Shown in pieces: positions 34,459-46,244 of a DNA stretch of 64,000 bases. The notes under the pieces were generated by a model that saw only the letters and a program-made list of their open reading frames with translations, did no database searches and was not told the DNA's origin. This DNA is from Isoetes taiwanensis (lineage: Eukaryota > Streptophyta > Lycopodiopsida > Isoetales > Isoetaceae), in the NCBI GenBank assembly GCA_021234155.1, contig JAJEKV010000489.1:1-64000 (forward strand), in the 5' to 3' direction. The translations under genes were made by a program, and so were the position numbers. Numbering within the stretch: the first letter of the stretch is position 1; each line of letters begins with the position of its first letter.

Positions 34459-35760
34459 CTAGTAACAGTGCCCAGCGTTGCTGGGCATAAGTTGGAGGTA
34501 TAAGTTGGAGGTCTATAAATGTTTTACCTGCAGTGAGAAAAGTGTGCAGTAACCTTTTATTATAACAAAAAGATCCAAAGATAATAAGATTGCCAAGCGT
34601 TGCTATGGATCAGTGGGGAACCTATAAAGTTATAAGTACAATAATAACATTGTTCAACATTAGTTGAGAACTTGTAAATGATTTCAAGATGGTGTTGATG
34701 TCCTTGGCTCTCCATTTGCGTTGACGAATATTACTGCAACTTCATTTAAATATGCTAGATTGTATCTCCTATGGTCTAGGCGTCGGAAAGCATTGAAGTA
34801 CATCCTGATGTCTTGCTCGCCTTCGCCTAACCGTTGTGTCTCTTCTTCTATCTCGTGCATCATCATGAGAGTTGATGCATAGGGGCTGACAGTGCGTAGT
34901 CCAACATCATGTTCTTTGAGGAGGTCGCTATTGCAATTTACATTCTGGGGGTTTTGGGCTCGTCCTTGCATAATTGGCATCTTGAATGTAGAGCTGGGAA
35001 TATGTTGTGGGTTGGAAATTATTGACATAATCTGGCCCTACCTTATGGTAGGTTTGTCCTTGGATCTTGAAACAATATAGTCCGCGTCCTTCAAATTGCT
35101 CGATGTTGGTGCCAAGGGAAGCAAAGGCGAGAGCATTATCGTATGCCCTGATGCGCTGGTGAAAGTTAGTGCATTTTGGGTGTTGGTGACTCAGTAATGT
35201 TTGAATGATATGGGGGATTGGTTGTGCAGGCTCCAACTTGATTTGTCCATCATAGCGGCACTTTATACCATCGTCCTTGAATGAAAATGCCCTACAATTC
35301 ATGCATTCCCGATTGAATGGGCCGCAATCATCATGTTCCACCTGTGTGACTGCAAGCGTCCTTGCTATTCTATTTGTAGATGGGTGGGCTCTTCTTTCAC
35401 GTTCATATTGTGCCTGTTCGTCTAACCTTCGCTGATGCTCCTCTTCTGTTTATGTTGCGGCATGGTAAGTTCATTTCTTGCGCCGATGTTGGGCATGTTC
35501 AACCAATCTTTGTCGATTCTCATCTTTTGTTTCTGCGCTGACTATTTGGCATCTTTCATCACGACTTTGTTGTGCATTTGCAATCGATATTCATCGGTTT
35601 CTATGATAGCCTATTGCAACTTTCATCACTTGTAATTTCATCACTTGTAATTGTCTCTTTCTTTCGCCAATCGAACTTCACGTTGTTGCAAGCCTTCTTT
35701 CTCGTCCTTCTATCATTGCAAATTAGGTGTCAAAAGGATGTTAAAATTCTGTGAGTCCTT
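34459..35760 (-). mobile_element. Helitron, 3' end and Rep remnant (5' end not found)
   Basis: Minus-strand 3' end: hairpin GCCCAGC-AAC-GCTGGGC then ACTGTTACTAG, followed by T, that is, inserted after AACAAAGA in a satellite unit. Internal sequence includes a Helitron-like N-terminal domain remnant. The 5' end could lie further right. The TCCTTTATTATAAAG-type start seen in the other Helitrons was not found here, so the right limit given is only where recognisable Helitron coding sequence fades. Confidence 0.75.
34684..35341 (-). pseudogene. Helitron Rep/helicase, N-terminal fragment
   Basis: Autonomous Helitrons encode a large RepHel protein; its N-terminal (Helitron-like N) region is seen here. 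Motifs: CMNCRAFSFKDD zinc-type start, FHQRIRAYDNALAFASLG (usual pattern FxxNIRxYNxxFAFTSLG), GLYCFKIQGQTYHKVG (usual YxFRIxGQxYHxIG) and QLYIQDA. After a frameshift near 34980, LLKEHDVGLRTVSPYASTL and HRRYNLAYLNEVAVIFV follow, matching the end of this domain. The HUH nuclease motif and the helicase are absent; only about 220 bp separate the last motif from the element's 3' end. Arg-rich frames upstream (to about 35700) fit the usual N-terminus. Confidence 0.85.
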
Positions 35761-36570
35761 GCTCCTCCATACTCTTTACAAACCTAACTAAAGGGCCTAA
35801 CTAAAGAGCAAAAAGCAAAACGTGGTAGTGTCTTTGCTAAGTTCAAAAGTCTTTTTGTACATAGAGAAAAGACAAAAAGGTGGTGTCTTTTTTAAGTTCA
35901 AATAGTGTGTCTTTGTCTTTTTGATGACCTTTTACTTTTTGATGAACATGCTTGCAAATTGTGCATTTTGTTGGAGTCCATCAAACGCCAAGTGCAGAAT
36001 GCACCTTCATCTGATATGCTTCAGATAGCTCTTCCTGTAAATTATGGTTTTCACGCTTATAGAGGGCCATCCTATTCTTGCATGCCTGTCTAAACTCTAA
36101 AATCCAGAAGATTGCATAGATTCTACAACCTGAAAATTGCTCAATACAACGCTGCATTACATGTTCCAGTTTCATTATCCCACAAAATTCCTTTATACAT
36201 AAGATGCCAATCTTATTTTTCAAATTTATAAAATCTTCCAAGAACTAGAACTGAGCATATATCATCCAAAAACCGTTTTCTGTTATACATGACTTCATCT
36301 ATCAATAGAATATGTAGATAAAGAGGACAAAAATGTATGTTGCAAATCCCGCATTAGAATGCTTTTGGTGGTCAGAAAACTGGATTCAGAGAAGGCAGAC
36401 AAAAATGTGCTTGCCATGGCTCACCATGGGCGCCATAGCCAATGGCAAAGGCAGATCTGGAGAGGAATTTCATGTCATGGACCTTTAAAACTTGTTCTGC
36501 AACAATCGCCTGCACATGATCTGTAGCACTGACAAAATGAAGCAACCGTTCAACCTATAATGCCTAACAC
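35761..36570. other. unrecognised sequence right of the Rep remnant
   Basis: AT-rich with short repeats of the phrase AAAAGTCTTTTTG (about 35850-35930). No gene family recognised. Confidence 0.35.
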
Positions 36571-37270
36571 TAACCCTTTGAGCATTTAAGTAGCCAAATT
36601 AAGTATCTGCAGTACATAAAGCATTCACATCACTTGCAACCCCTGCACGAAGTCTAGATAAGCGCCATATAAGCCTAATTAAGGAGGCATTTAAAAACCA
36701 GCAAATCTCATGAGATAACATTATCCTACTTTAAGGGAGATCCCGAGCCATATTTTTATTCTTTCACATCCCTTTGCAACAACCTTAGATCATAAACTTA
36801 GAAACTATTTCATATATTTTGATGTTTATACAGTTCAAGATCATAAACTTAGAAACTATTTCATATTTTGATGTTTATACAGTTCAAAAAATTGTGGCTA
36901 ACCTGAGCTCTATGCTTGTGCCAAGTTTTATTCTTCCAGCTTTGAAAGTGTATCTTCTGCTTTCTTGAAAGAAGAATACAGCATAACACAACAGCAATCT
37001 AACCCTTTGAGCATTTAAGCAGCCAAATTATATATCTGCAGTACATAAAGCATTCACATCACTTGCATTCCCTGCAAGCAAGCCTAATTAAAGAGGCATT
37101 TAAAAACCAGCAAATCTCATGAGATAACATTATCCTACTTTAAGGGAGATGCCCAGCCATATTTTTATTCTTTCACATCTCTTTGCAACAATCTTAGATC
37201 ATAAACTTAGAAACTATTTCATATTTTGATGTTTATACAGTTCAAAAAAACGTGGCTAACCTGAGCTCTA
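36571..37270. repeat. large tandem duplication, offset about 420 bp
   Basis: The segment starting TAACCCTTTGAGCATTTAAG near 36581 recurs at about 37000, with the same following landmarks (CTGCAGTACATAAAGCATTC, CTCATGAGATAACATTATCC, TTCAAAAAA). A nested 50-bp duplication (GATCATAAACTTAGAAACTA) lies at 36787-36889 in the first copy only. It could be a duplicated exon/intron of a captured gene, but no protein is recognised. Confidence 0.8.
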
Positions 37271-37479
37271 TGCTTGTTGCCTGCCTGTGTTCTTGCCGAC
37301 ATTATACCTACTATAGCAAACCCAAAGGGAGCTTGGAAGTTGGTATAATCTCTCCATTGTTTACAATTTGGAATAAACGGAGCTGAGACTTTGGCAAAGC
37401 CAATATCCAGTGCTGTAGATTCACTGATCTCTGTCATAACCTCTCAATGGCAGAGTATTTGTTGAGAGATCTATCACAG

Positions 37480-37880
37480 CTCTCCCAAGATGCTAGAATC
37501 GAAGGGCAAGATTTAAAAGAAAAAATAAATAGAGCGTGGATTTCAAATAATGCCAGGATGGTTTATCTGATAGTGCCGGCCAGTTCGCTTGCAGCAACAG
37601 ATCATTCTCGAACCATGAATATCTTCTGCATATTTAAAAGGAGTAAAGAATAGAGTATGGATTCGAAATAATGCCAGAAGGGCTTATTTCATGGTGCCGG
37701 CCAGTTCGCTAACAGTCATAGATCATTCTCGAACCATGAATATCTCTTGCAAGATTTAAAGGGCAAGATTTAGACGGAAAAAAAAATAGAGCATGGATTC
37801 GAAATCCTATATTATAGTGTCGACCAGTTTGCTTGCAGTAACGGATCATTCTCGAACTATGAATATCTCGTGCATATTTT
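37480..37880. repeat. three tandem copies, about 120-bp unit
   Basis: Three copies share GTGCCGGCCAGTTCGCTNNC and GATCATTCTCGAACCATGAA. They are diverged by small changes. A continuous open frame in the first copy is not conserved in the others. Confidence 0.8.
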
Positions 37881-37904
37881 TCAAAGGGTTTCCACCATAG
37901 CCAT

Positions 37905-38770
37905 GCCCTGGATTGGATGCACCCTGGATTCGGCGCACTAAGCTCTCACACACACATGTTTGAGCCACCTTGGTATGTTTCAGCCTAGGTGGCATGTTGG
38001 AGCCCGCGTGGCATGTTTGAGCCATCATGGCATGTTGGAGCCTAGGTGGCAAGTTGGAGCTGAGGTGGCATGTTTGAGCCACCTTGGCATGATGGAGCGT
38101 GGGTGGCATGTTGGAGCCCATGTTTGAGCCTAGGTGGCATGTTGGAGCCCCGTGGCATGTTTGAGCCACCTTGGCACGTTTGAGCCACCTTGGCATGTTT
38201 GATCTTAGGTGGCATGTTGGAGCCTTGGTGGCATGTTGGAGCCTAGGTGGCATGCTGGAGCCTAGATGGCATGTTTGAGCCACCTTGGCACGTTGGAGCC
38301 TAGGTAGCATGGAGCCTAGGTGTCATGTTGCAGCCCGCGTGGCATGTTTGAGTTACCTTGGCATGTTGGAGCCTAGGTGTCATGTTGGAGCCTGCATGGC
38401 ATGTTTGAGCCACCTTGGCATGTTTGATCCTAGATGGCATGTTCGAGCCTAGGTGGCATTTTGGAGCACATGTGGCATGTTTGAGCCATCTAGGCATGTT
38501 TGAGCCTAGGTGGCATGCTTGAGCTAGGTGGCATGTTGGAGCCGAGGTGGCATGTTTGATCCACCTTGGCATGTTTGATCCTAGGTGGCATGTTGTAGCC
38601 TAGGTGGCATGTTGGAGTCTTAGTGGCATCTTGGAGTGCGCGTGGCATGTTTGAGCCACCTTGGCATGTTTGAGCCTAGGTGGCATGTTGGAGTCTAGGT
38701 GGCATGTTTGATCCTAGGTGGCATGTTGGAGCCTAAGTGGCATCTTGGAGCGCACGTGGCATGTTTTAAT
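37905..38770. repeat. minisatellite, 19/38-bp unit
   Basis: Over 40 copies of a 19-bp unit close to GGAGCCTAGGTGGCATGTT, alternating with TTGAGCCACCTTGGCATG. The two forms are partly complementary (AGGTGGCATG and GCCACCTTGG), giving scope for hairpins along the array. Because 19 is not a multiple of 3, long open frames on the minus strand rich in Pro, Arg, His and Cys are by-products. Confidence 0.92.
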
Positions 38771-40640
38771 GCTAAAACATTGCAAACTATAGATAATATG
38801 CCATTCAAATATAGGAATATAATGTACACTCTATATATATTAATCACTATGCCTCGTGCAATATGCCCATCAAATCATATAAAAACCATAGGAAAAAACG
38901 TACAAAATACAAACGGAAACCCCTGTTACTATGCTAGATATTGCAATATGGAGAATCCAATTTACCATATCACACTTTTATTAGTTATTTTCAAGTTTTG
39001 ATCGTTTATGCTGGAAGTCCATTGGGTCTTAATCTGTTATAGTTCATACCAATGGAGAGGAACTGATGATGCCTATCGGATGAAATATAGTTAAACCATC
39101 ACCACCATGTAAAAATACTATCTATCTATCTATTTACCATGCGGCAGTGGCATGATGAATGTTTATTGATTTTATATATTGGTTTTGAATTTTGTAAGAG
39201 TTATAAAAAAAGGAAGAACAACCACGTCTACAATACAAAGGTTTTAATTGTTAGAATTAATGTGGTCGCTCCGGTAGGTAAAGAAGATCTAGAAGTCATA
39301 GTCATTGCATATGTTATAAAGAAGTATGGCGCTTACTTTAAGTGTATAGGCATAATCAAATAAGAATCGAATTGAATTGTATTGAATATTTTTGTCTATA
39401 GGGACCAAGAAGCCTATAGCGTCCAAACAAAAAAATAAGAACACAACAACTCTATTACTGTCCAGGATTAAAAGACCCCGTCCCGAAGGATTTTCGAAGG
39501 ATTTTCGAGGACACACCGTTAAAAAACTCGTGCAATGGCATTGCCTATTAGGCAATATGGTAGCATTAAGGACATGCTTAGATGTCTATTCAATGTCCAT
39601 TTGAATTTTTGTATGGAGCCCTTCTTGAACCTAGAAGAATTTTGTTCAAGGTTGATGTAAGATACATGTCTCAAAATGTTTTATTTGAATTCTCACTAGA
39701 CCATTGTCCAACCAAGAATACTTCTTCCCTGGTGGGGACCATGTTGAACGTAGAAGAATTTTGGTGAGTATTGGTTTTCCGGTGAGACACAAACATTGAG
39801 TTAATTCAACGACCTAGAATGCTCCATTTGAACTATTCTAGGGCCCATGTTGTTGTACACATGGGATTAAAATGTTCCATTTGGATTTCTTCGATATTGA
39901 GCCTATAAGTGGGGTCAAACCTAGAATAATATTATTGAATATTATTTTCCTAGTGGGACACAAGAGTTGAGTTAATTCAACGACCTAGAATGCTCTTTTA
40001 ACCATTCTAGGGTCCATGTTGATGTGGGACCTAAATTGCTTCATTTGGATGTCCTCTATATTGAACCTATAAGAACTTCGCTCTTAGTGTCCTAGGAGTT
40101 CTGCCATCGAATTTGTTTCTAGAGGAAAAATACAAATGAAGGCTTTTTGAGGAACTGTTTGCATAGAAGCCCACCATTCTAGGCAATAAGGTGATTGGAG
40201 GCAGGACTCAATAAAAATGTTGGTGTGGTGTGTGCATAAGGACTCGATAAACAACGTTAGTGTGGTGTGTGCGTCATATGTCCAATTGGATCTTACTAAT
40301 GTGAAATGATGTGAACCCCTCCCCCCATTCGATCACCCCCCCAATCAGGAAAATCCTCCTCAAATCAGGAAAATACAACCGCAGCATTGTAGAAGACCTT
40401 TGATATATATCGAGGACAAAAGAACAAGATGAACTCTTTAAAAGAGCAAGATGAGATCTCTTGGCTGAGAGACATTTTTACATGAACAATCATTGAACTA
40501 GTAGTTAATACTGAGCCAATCATAATAAAAACTTTGAACCCTTTAGCAACTCAGAATTTCCATGATACATTATCTATGTTTTTATCAACATTTACTGAGC
40601 ACGTAGGATACAAAATATAGAAATAGGACATGAGCAAATA
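38771..40640. other. unrecognised AT-rich region with small duplications
   Basis: A CTAT microsatellite at about 39119-39134, a GAAGGATTTTC direct repeat at about 39486-39508, and a 175-bp-spaced duplication around GTTGAGTTAATTCAACGACC (39797 and 39972). The inner GTTGAATTAACTC is itself palindromic. No gene recognised. Confidence 0.4.
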
Positions 40641-40877
40641 TTTATTCCTTATGGATATAGAACATGAGCAAAGATTTATTCCTTATGTAGTGTAGATACA
40701 ATGTGCATATAGTACACGTTGAGTGAAGTCTTATGAGCTTCACATTAGCTACAAGACAAAAAGCTTGTAATATAGAAATTAGCCAAAGGTTATATAGATG
40801 TATAGCACTATGGAGTGTTGCACCAATGCACTGAATCTTCCCTGAAGCACTTAAAGGCTTACGTTGCATTTCATCTT

Positions 40878-41403
40878 TTAGTTGGCAGCAAGGGCAAACT
40901 TCATCGATGCCATGCAATGGCCAGGTTGTCCACAGGCAAAATAGTATGTTTTCCTTTGGCTCAAGATATACTGATATCCAGAACCCCTTGATGAATCTGC
41001 GAGGAGGGTAGCACCGCGAAAGTCACAGTTATTATACTCATTAACTCCTCTTAGGAGGTAGAGGTTGTGCTGAGGACCATACCTGAAGACTGTGAAAAGA
41101 TACAAAAGAACAATATGAAAACCTAGATAAGAAGAGGGCATAAAGAAATATGGGATAGCAATAGATCTAGGAGTTGTTATATACAGTGTTATATAAATAT
41201 TCAAAGAACATTATTTCACCTAATGCATCTCCAACGCGGAAAGGGCCATTCCTTCTGGACCAGTCTGCAAAGTTGGTTCCTAAGCTCCAGAGTCTGGATC
41301 CTCCGACGTCGAGGGTTCTTGCAGAGGCAGAGGGGATCATTGCAACCAATGCAGCTCCATAGATGAATATGAGAAGCCATTTCAGAGCTTTCTCCATCGC
41401 CAT
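40878..41403 (-). CDS. phytocyanin, plantacyanin-like blue copper protein (two exons)
   Basis: Exon 1 is 41403-41220 and exon 2 is 41089-40878, joined across a GT-AG intron in phase 1 at the position usual for phytocyanins (GDALVF/RYG). The product is 131 residues. Residues 1-29 form a signal peptide (hydrophobic WLLIFIYGAALVAM, cleavage near SASA). The mature part is a single plastocyanin-like domain. Copper ligands are the His of GPQHNLY, then Cys, His and Met in YFACGQPGHCMASMKF; the Cys of YNNC and of GHC would form the family disulfide. There is no Pro-rich tail or GPI signal, so it is likely a small secreted electron-transfer protein of the plantacyanin/chemocyanin type, acting in the cell wall. 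MAMEK has two possible starts two codons apart. No defects seen; it looks functional. Confidence 0.9.
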
Positions 41404-41452
41404 AGGAAAGGAGGAGTGGGGAGATATTGTGCTAAGAACAAAACTTGCACAT

Positions 41453-41460
41453 CTATATAG
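41453..41460 (-). promoter_or_regulatory. TATA box of the phytocyanin gene
   Basis: Minus-strand CTATATAGAT lies about 50 bp upstream of the ATG, which would leave a short 5' UTR of about 20 bases. Position and sequence fit a plant core promoter. Confidence 0.65.
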
Positions 41461-41469
41461 GACGAAAAT

Positions 41470-43250
41470 TTTTCAACGGCCCCGATTGGCCTGACCGTTC
41501 CCCCCTTTGAACGGCCCAGATTTTTCTAAGGTCGGTGCATTCATTTATTTGTTTGACTGTGAAAAAGAGCTCCTTTATGAAAATTACTTGTTTATCCTTG
41601 CATACCTGATGCACTATTAAAGCCGGAGAGCGACCGATGCTTCTTGGCGCCAGCCGGATCGTTACAGAAATTGATGCGAAAGCTTTTGTAAGTTCAACTT
41701 TCTCATCAGTCCTACTGTCCTGAATCTGGTCAGAAAGATCGAGTTTTGTGCCAAAATCGACATCTTAAATTCTAGTTCTTTCTTCTGTTTCTCAAAGTTC
41801 TTTCCTATAAGGTATCTTTGTATGGCTTTTTCTTTTCTGTCCCTACAAAAAGGCTTTGTTGGATTTCTAGTGCAGACATAGGAAGCCTTAGGGTTGCTGG
41901 AGAATAGAGGCCGTTGAATCCAAATGGTGAAACAGGGTATCCCATTTTGAATTTTTCTCTAACGTGAGCCTTCTCTTTTTTATCTCCTTTGTTGGATGAT
42001 TAGTGCAGAAAAATAAAAGCCTTAGGGTTGTTAGAAAATAGAATTGAATATGGTGAAAAGGGGGTTCTGATTCAGGTATGACATTTCAAAACCTTGTTTC
42101 CGTTATTTGATGTTGAGGAATCCATAGTGCAGTGGTACCTTGGCATCTGTTTTACGTGTCAAATAGAAAATTTTCTATATCACATCATGATAATTTGGTG
42201 GCATGTGGTTTGCAGTTCTTGTGCTACATTACTATGGACTGAAAAGCTCTTTTTCTTTGCTAGCAATTAAAGAGTCAATTTCCTGCATTTGCATTGATAG
42301 TATGTATTTATTAGGTGGGTTACGTTTATGCATCATCAATATTTACCAATAGATTTGCCTACTAACACCTTAACATGTCTCCATAGTGTCCTTTTTATTA
42401 GATATTGTTGTTTAACCCTAGGAATGTAAGTAAAATGACATCTTTATTGTACAGTTTTGAACTTTGAAATATGTCTTTTATGATTCACTTGCATATGTCT
42501 TCGCTTTTTATTTATTAGATGCACATTGTAACCTATCCACTGAAGTTAATTCCGTCCAATAAAAGGGCTTAGGATACACTTACTTTGGTCTTGGGGATCT
42601 CAAAGGTGTTTTATAGGACTCTGAGATCCCCTCTTACCGCACGATAACGCTGCAGAAATCTTGACCATTATGTAGGTATTTTTAGTGTTCTTTCTGGTCA
42701 ATTTTTTCCCTGTTTCTCCACATCTCCACTTCCTTGTGGGCCAAGGTTGATGGGAGCGAAGGAAGCAAAACAATCGCCTTTGGATTAAGGGAGCTTCTGC
42801 TCAGCCAAAAGACAGTAGCAATTTCTGAAACAGTTCAGAAACTAAAGAATTGGTATAGTTTCGGAACTGTATTGGGATTTTTATTGAGATGCTAAAATTT
42901 GGACCAAAAGTGTACAATCTAAGGTTTAGGTCGGAACCATGAAAGACGATCAATGCAATTTTAAAATGCACCCAAATTGGAACGTCATATCTCCTCATTT
43001 AAGTTTGAAATTAGTCCAAAAGTTGGTACAGTTAGAAAGCATTCTTTAAATGGAGCAAAGCTGGACTGCCTATTCTATAGGTTGATGAATCATGAGAAAT
43101 GCAAATAGTCTAAAGCCACGAGTTATCGAAAGGAAGATGATTGAGTGACAGCTAGAAGATAGGCCATATTTAGCTTCGAAGGACGGTGTGCCTCATTTAG
43201 AATTACATATTGAACCAATCCCAATATAGGCTTTGGATGAATTTATATTT
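41470..43250. other. non-coding region upstream of the phytocyanin gene
   Basis: No gene recognised. Around 41860-42050 a phrase of about 70 bp (GCCTTTGTTGGAT..TAGTGCAGA..AAGCCTTAGGGTTG) occurs twice. The first 200 bp may hold promoter elements. Confidence 0.35.
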
Positions 43251-43253
43251 AAA

Positions 43254-44117
43254 GTAGTAATGGTGCCCAGTGTTACTGGGCGTAAGTTGAGAGCATGTAA
43301 ACATTTTGAGCCACAATGAAAAAAGCCCTCTTTCCTTTTTACTCCATCCTGCATTTCCTTGTTTTTTTCTACACATTTTTCTTTTGTGTTTTTCATTTTT
43401 CTCATTTTTATTTTTGTTTCCTTCTTTTTTCCCCTTCCCTTTTCCTCTTCCATTTTTTTATGGCCTTTTTTCTTCTCTTATTGTTTCCTTTCCCCACTAT
43501 TTTCCTCTTTCCCTTTTTAATTGCCCTCCGGGGCCGGTATTGATCCTGTATCTATACAATTATAAATTGTGCAAAGATACTTTATTCTTGCTAAGGTTTT
43601 TCCTCGAAAACCCTTGAGGGGTTTTTAATCTCTCGATGATAATACACTTGGCTTTGCTCTCTTTTTGTTTGGGTCCCATAGGCCAATTTGGTCTCCGTAG
43701 ACGCTAAAAATCTATTCTATTCTATTCTATTCCTTCCCTTTTTCTTTTCTGACTTCCCTTTTCCGCACTTTTTTGTCTTTCCCTTTTTTCCCTTGCCTAT
43801 TCTCCCTTTCCTTTTCCTCATTTTCCCACTCTTTTCCTCTTCTTTTTTTCGCATGCTCTTTTCCCTCCTTTTTTTTTATTCATTCCATTTTCCATGCCTT
43901 TTTTCGGTCCCCTTTCCCCTGTCCTCGCTCTTTTCCTTTTTCTTTTTTTTTATTCCTTTTTTTTCTTCCCTTTTTCCCTTTTTCTCTTTTAGTGTCCCAT
44001 TTGTTCTAGCTCACTTTTACTTTTTCTCTTTTTCCCTTCCCTTTTCCCTGATGGACTTTTTCCTTTTTGATCCTTTTTCTCTTCCGCTTTTTTTGTCCCC
44101 TTTTTACTAGCTCAGGA
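43254..44117 (-). mobile_element. Helitron 3' end with pyrimidine tract (5' end uncertain)
   Basis: Minus-strand end: hairpin GCCCAGT-AAC-ACTGGGC then ACCATTACTAC; the final CTAC replaces CTAG. The following 60 bp match the other Helitron ends (AAGTTGAGAGCATGTAAAC versus AATTTGGAAGCATGTAAAC at 26240). A C/T-rich tract fills 43318-44110. The right limit at CAGGA/T near 44117 is only a guess. Confidence 0.6.
43318..44110. repeat. polypyrimidine tract inside Helitron
   Basis: About 0.8 kb of mostly C and T on the plus strand, with TTTTCCCTTTTCC-like phrases and a TCTAT microsatellite at 43711-43733, interrupted by mixed sequence at about 43520-43680. Open frames of Phe, Ser, Pro and Leu are by-products. 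Confidence 0.85.
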
Positions 44118-44215
44118 TACCTTTACCCTAGTTTTGGGGACCCCGGAGTTAAAAATCTCATCTTCCGGAATCCTGGGTCATTTCCAATGGTATCCATTTG
44201 GAGACCCAGTTCGGG

Positions 44216-44995
44216 TGCCTGGTGATCTACATAGAACACAAAGAAATTTCCCAGGAGGTAGTGTCGAAACTTTTGGACCCCATATACCATGCCAAGTCCC
44301 TCTCGTTCTGTGGCAGAGTAATTTTGTTCAGCTTTGTTAAGTTGCTTGCTAGCATAATAGATTGGCTGATCTCTGCTACAATCTTTTTGTTGAGTTAGTG
44401 CAGCCCCAATTGCAGTTTTCGAAGCGTCAATATGTACATGGAATGGTTTGTCCCATTGTGGTGTAATCAGAATATGTGCTTTTGCTAATATTTCCTTTAA
44501 ATGGACAAAGGAATCTTGACATTCATTAGTCCATATGAACCTTTTGTTCGAGCTTGTTAATTCGTTCAAAGGGATGGCAATCTTAGAGATATTTTTTCCA
44601 AAGCGCTTGTAATAGTTTACTTTGCCTAATACGTCGGAGTTGGGTAATATTGATTGGTGGAGGCATCTCTAAGATTAACTTAACTTTGCCAGGATCTGTA
44701 ATCAATCCCTCTTTACAGACTATATGGCCTAATAATAAACCATGTGTTACAAAAAATGTGCATTTTTCTAAATTTAACGAGACTCCAAATGCTCGACACC
44801 TTTGAAAACATTTTTGAAGTCCGTTCAAATGTTGCAACCATTCACTAAAGACAGTAAAGTCGTCGAGAAAAATCTCCATGAAGGTGCCAATATATCCCTT
44901 GAACACTTATAGCATAATCCTTTGAAATAAGGATGGGGCGTTGGAAAGGCCAAAAGGCATGACACGATAAACATAGGTTCCAAATTGGGTAATGA
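44216..44995 (-). pseudogene. Ty3/gypsy RT-RNase H fragment
   Basis: Minus strand, closely related to 60503-61287. Motifs: YIGTFMEIFLDDF (RT catalytic box), LEKCTFFVTHG, LGHIVCKEGLI, WTNECQDSFVHLKEI and HIDASKTAIGAALTQQ (RNase H), ending at FYVDHQ. A frame shift near 44625 separates the RT end from RNase H. The RT break at 44995/44996 continues at 57090, where the next upstream part of the same minus-strand element is found. Confidence 0.9.
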
Positions 44996-45187
44996 AAGCA
45001 CTGTTTCATTATATATGGACTTTCCCTGAGTCCATACGCCTCCGAAATTGACGCAAATTTCTGGAATATTATGGTTTTTTTTAATAGAATGATGCAAATT
45101 GTCTAGAATATTGTCTAGAATATAGGGTTGTGAGAGCATATTGTGCACAATAAGATGAACTAGAACAACTTTAAGACATTAAAATTA

Positions 45188-45216
45188 CTAGTTATGGTGC
45201 CCGGCGTTGCCGGGCC
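45188..45216 (-). mobile_element. Helitron 3' end (5' end not found)
   Basis: Minus strand: hairpin GCCCGGC-AAC-GCCGGGC then ACCATAACTAG, followed by T. The arms show compensating A-to-G and T-to-C changes relative to the other ends, so pairing is kept. The element should extend rightward. Confidence 0.7.
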
Positions 45217-46244
45217 TTAGTAAAAGAGGAGGGTGGTTGTTTTTTGGCCAGGATCCCTTGATGGGAATAAAGAACATTGTGCACAAAATTATGAATTTGA
45301 TCTTAGATGGTGAACTGTACATATGCTATAGTATGTTGTGCTTGTTTATATGAAGATGATTTTACGGTCAAACGTTGTTATGAACTTAAATAAATTTGTG
45401 TTTTATTTTGAAAAGTGGATATATCCTCTCTTTTTTTTTAATTGAAGATTGTCATTCAAGTCATTAGCACGTCTTGAGTATATCTACATCACATTCTACA
45501 TATTATATGGAAGCTAATCCATTACCGAGACACAATATGCTAGGAGCTGCCTTGGATGTGATTATCTAGTGTATATAGTGTAGTATCGTACTTCTATACG
45601 ACACGTCTACAATACGTATAATGTGTATAATGACTCTGGGGCATGTTGTATCTTCAATAGATTTCCTCGATGGGCTAAGATATCAAGCAAGTAGGACCCC
45701 AAGCGAGCTAGAAGTGAAGTATTCAATAATGTATGCATATGTCATAACTTTGAAAGAACAAATAGCAATCGTAAAGGATGTAAAGATGCATATGGATAGC
45801 ATTAAACAACAGAAATATGAAGGTTGTAAAAAGGAATTGGCTCTTGAAATTCTTGCAATTATTATACGAATATTCGGGTCCAAGTTTTTTACCTGATCCG
45901 TTCTACACTGTTACTCAATTAGTTGATATATGATGGCTACCATAAGGACACTCTGACCAAGTCAACATGCCATCCGTTCCTAACCTCATATATTTCAGTA
46001 GGTATCCACTCTGTTTCACATTTCTCATATTCGTCCACGTAATCTGTTTCACATTTCTCATATTCGTCCACGTAATCTGTTTCACATTTCTCATATTCGT
46101 CCACGTAATATCGTTATATCCGACTATATTGCTGGAGCCTTTTCATTTCTTATTGTTGTCAGTCATTGGTAAGAATCATATATTTTAAGCATCATTATCT
46201 AAAATGTTTAAGAAACAAAAGATGTATGTCCAAATTCTAATTAA
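45217..46244. other. unrecognised sequence
   Basis: AT-rich. An open frame at 45621-45896 is rich in Lys, Glu and Ile but not recognised. A 33-bp tandem repeat is annotated separately. Confidence 0.35.
46011..46109. repeat. 33-bp tandem repeat, three perfect copies
   Basis: The unit begins CTGTTTCACATTTCTCATAT and repeats at 46011, 46044 and 46077 without change. The length is divisible by 3, giving a repeated phrase FLIFVHVICFT in one frame, without evidence of coding. Confidence 0.95.

Noticed and set aside
37846-38572. Cys/His/Pro-rich repeat protein on the minus strand.
   Set aside because: Product of a 19-bp minisatellite; the frame is not maintained over the array and nothing supports translation.
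40642-40917. 91-codon open frame overlapping the phytocyanin 3' end.
   Set aside because: It is in another frame of the phytocyanin exon and its 3' UTR, with no family signature.
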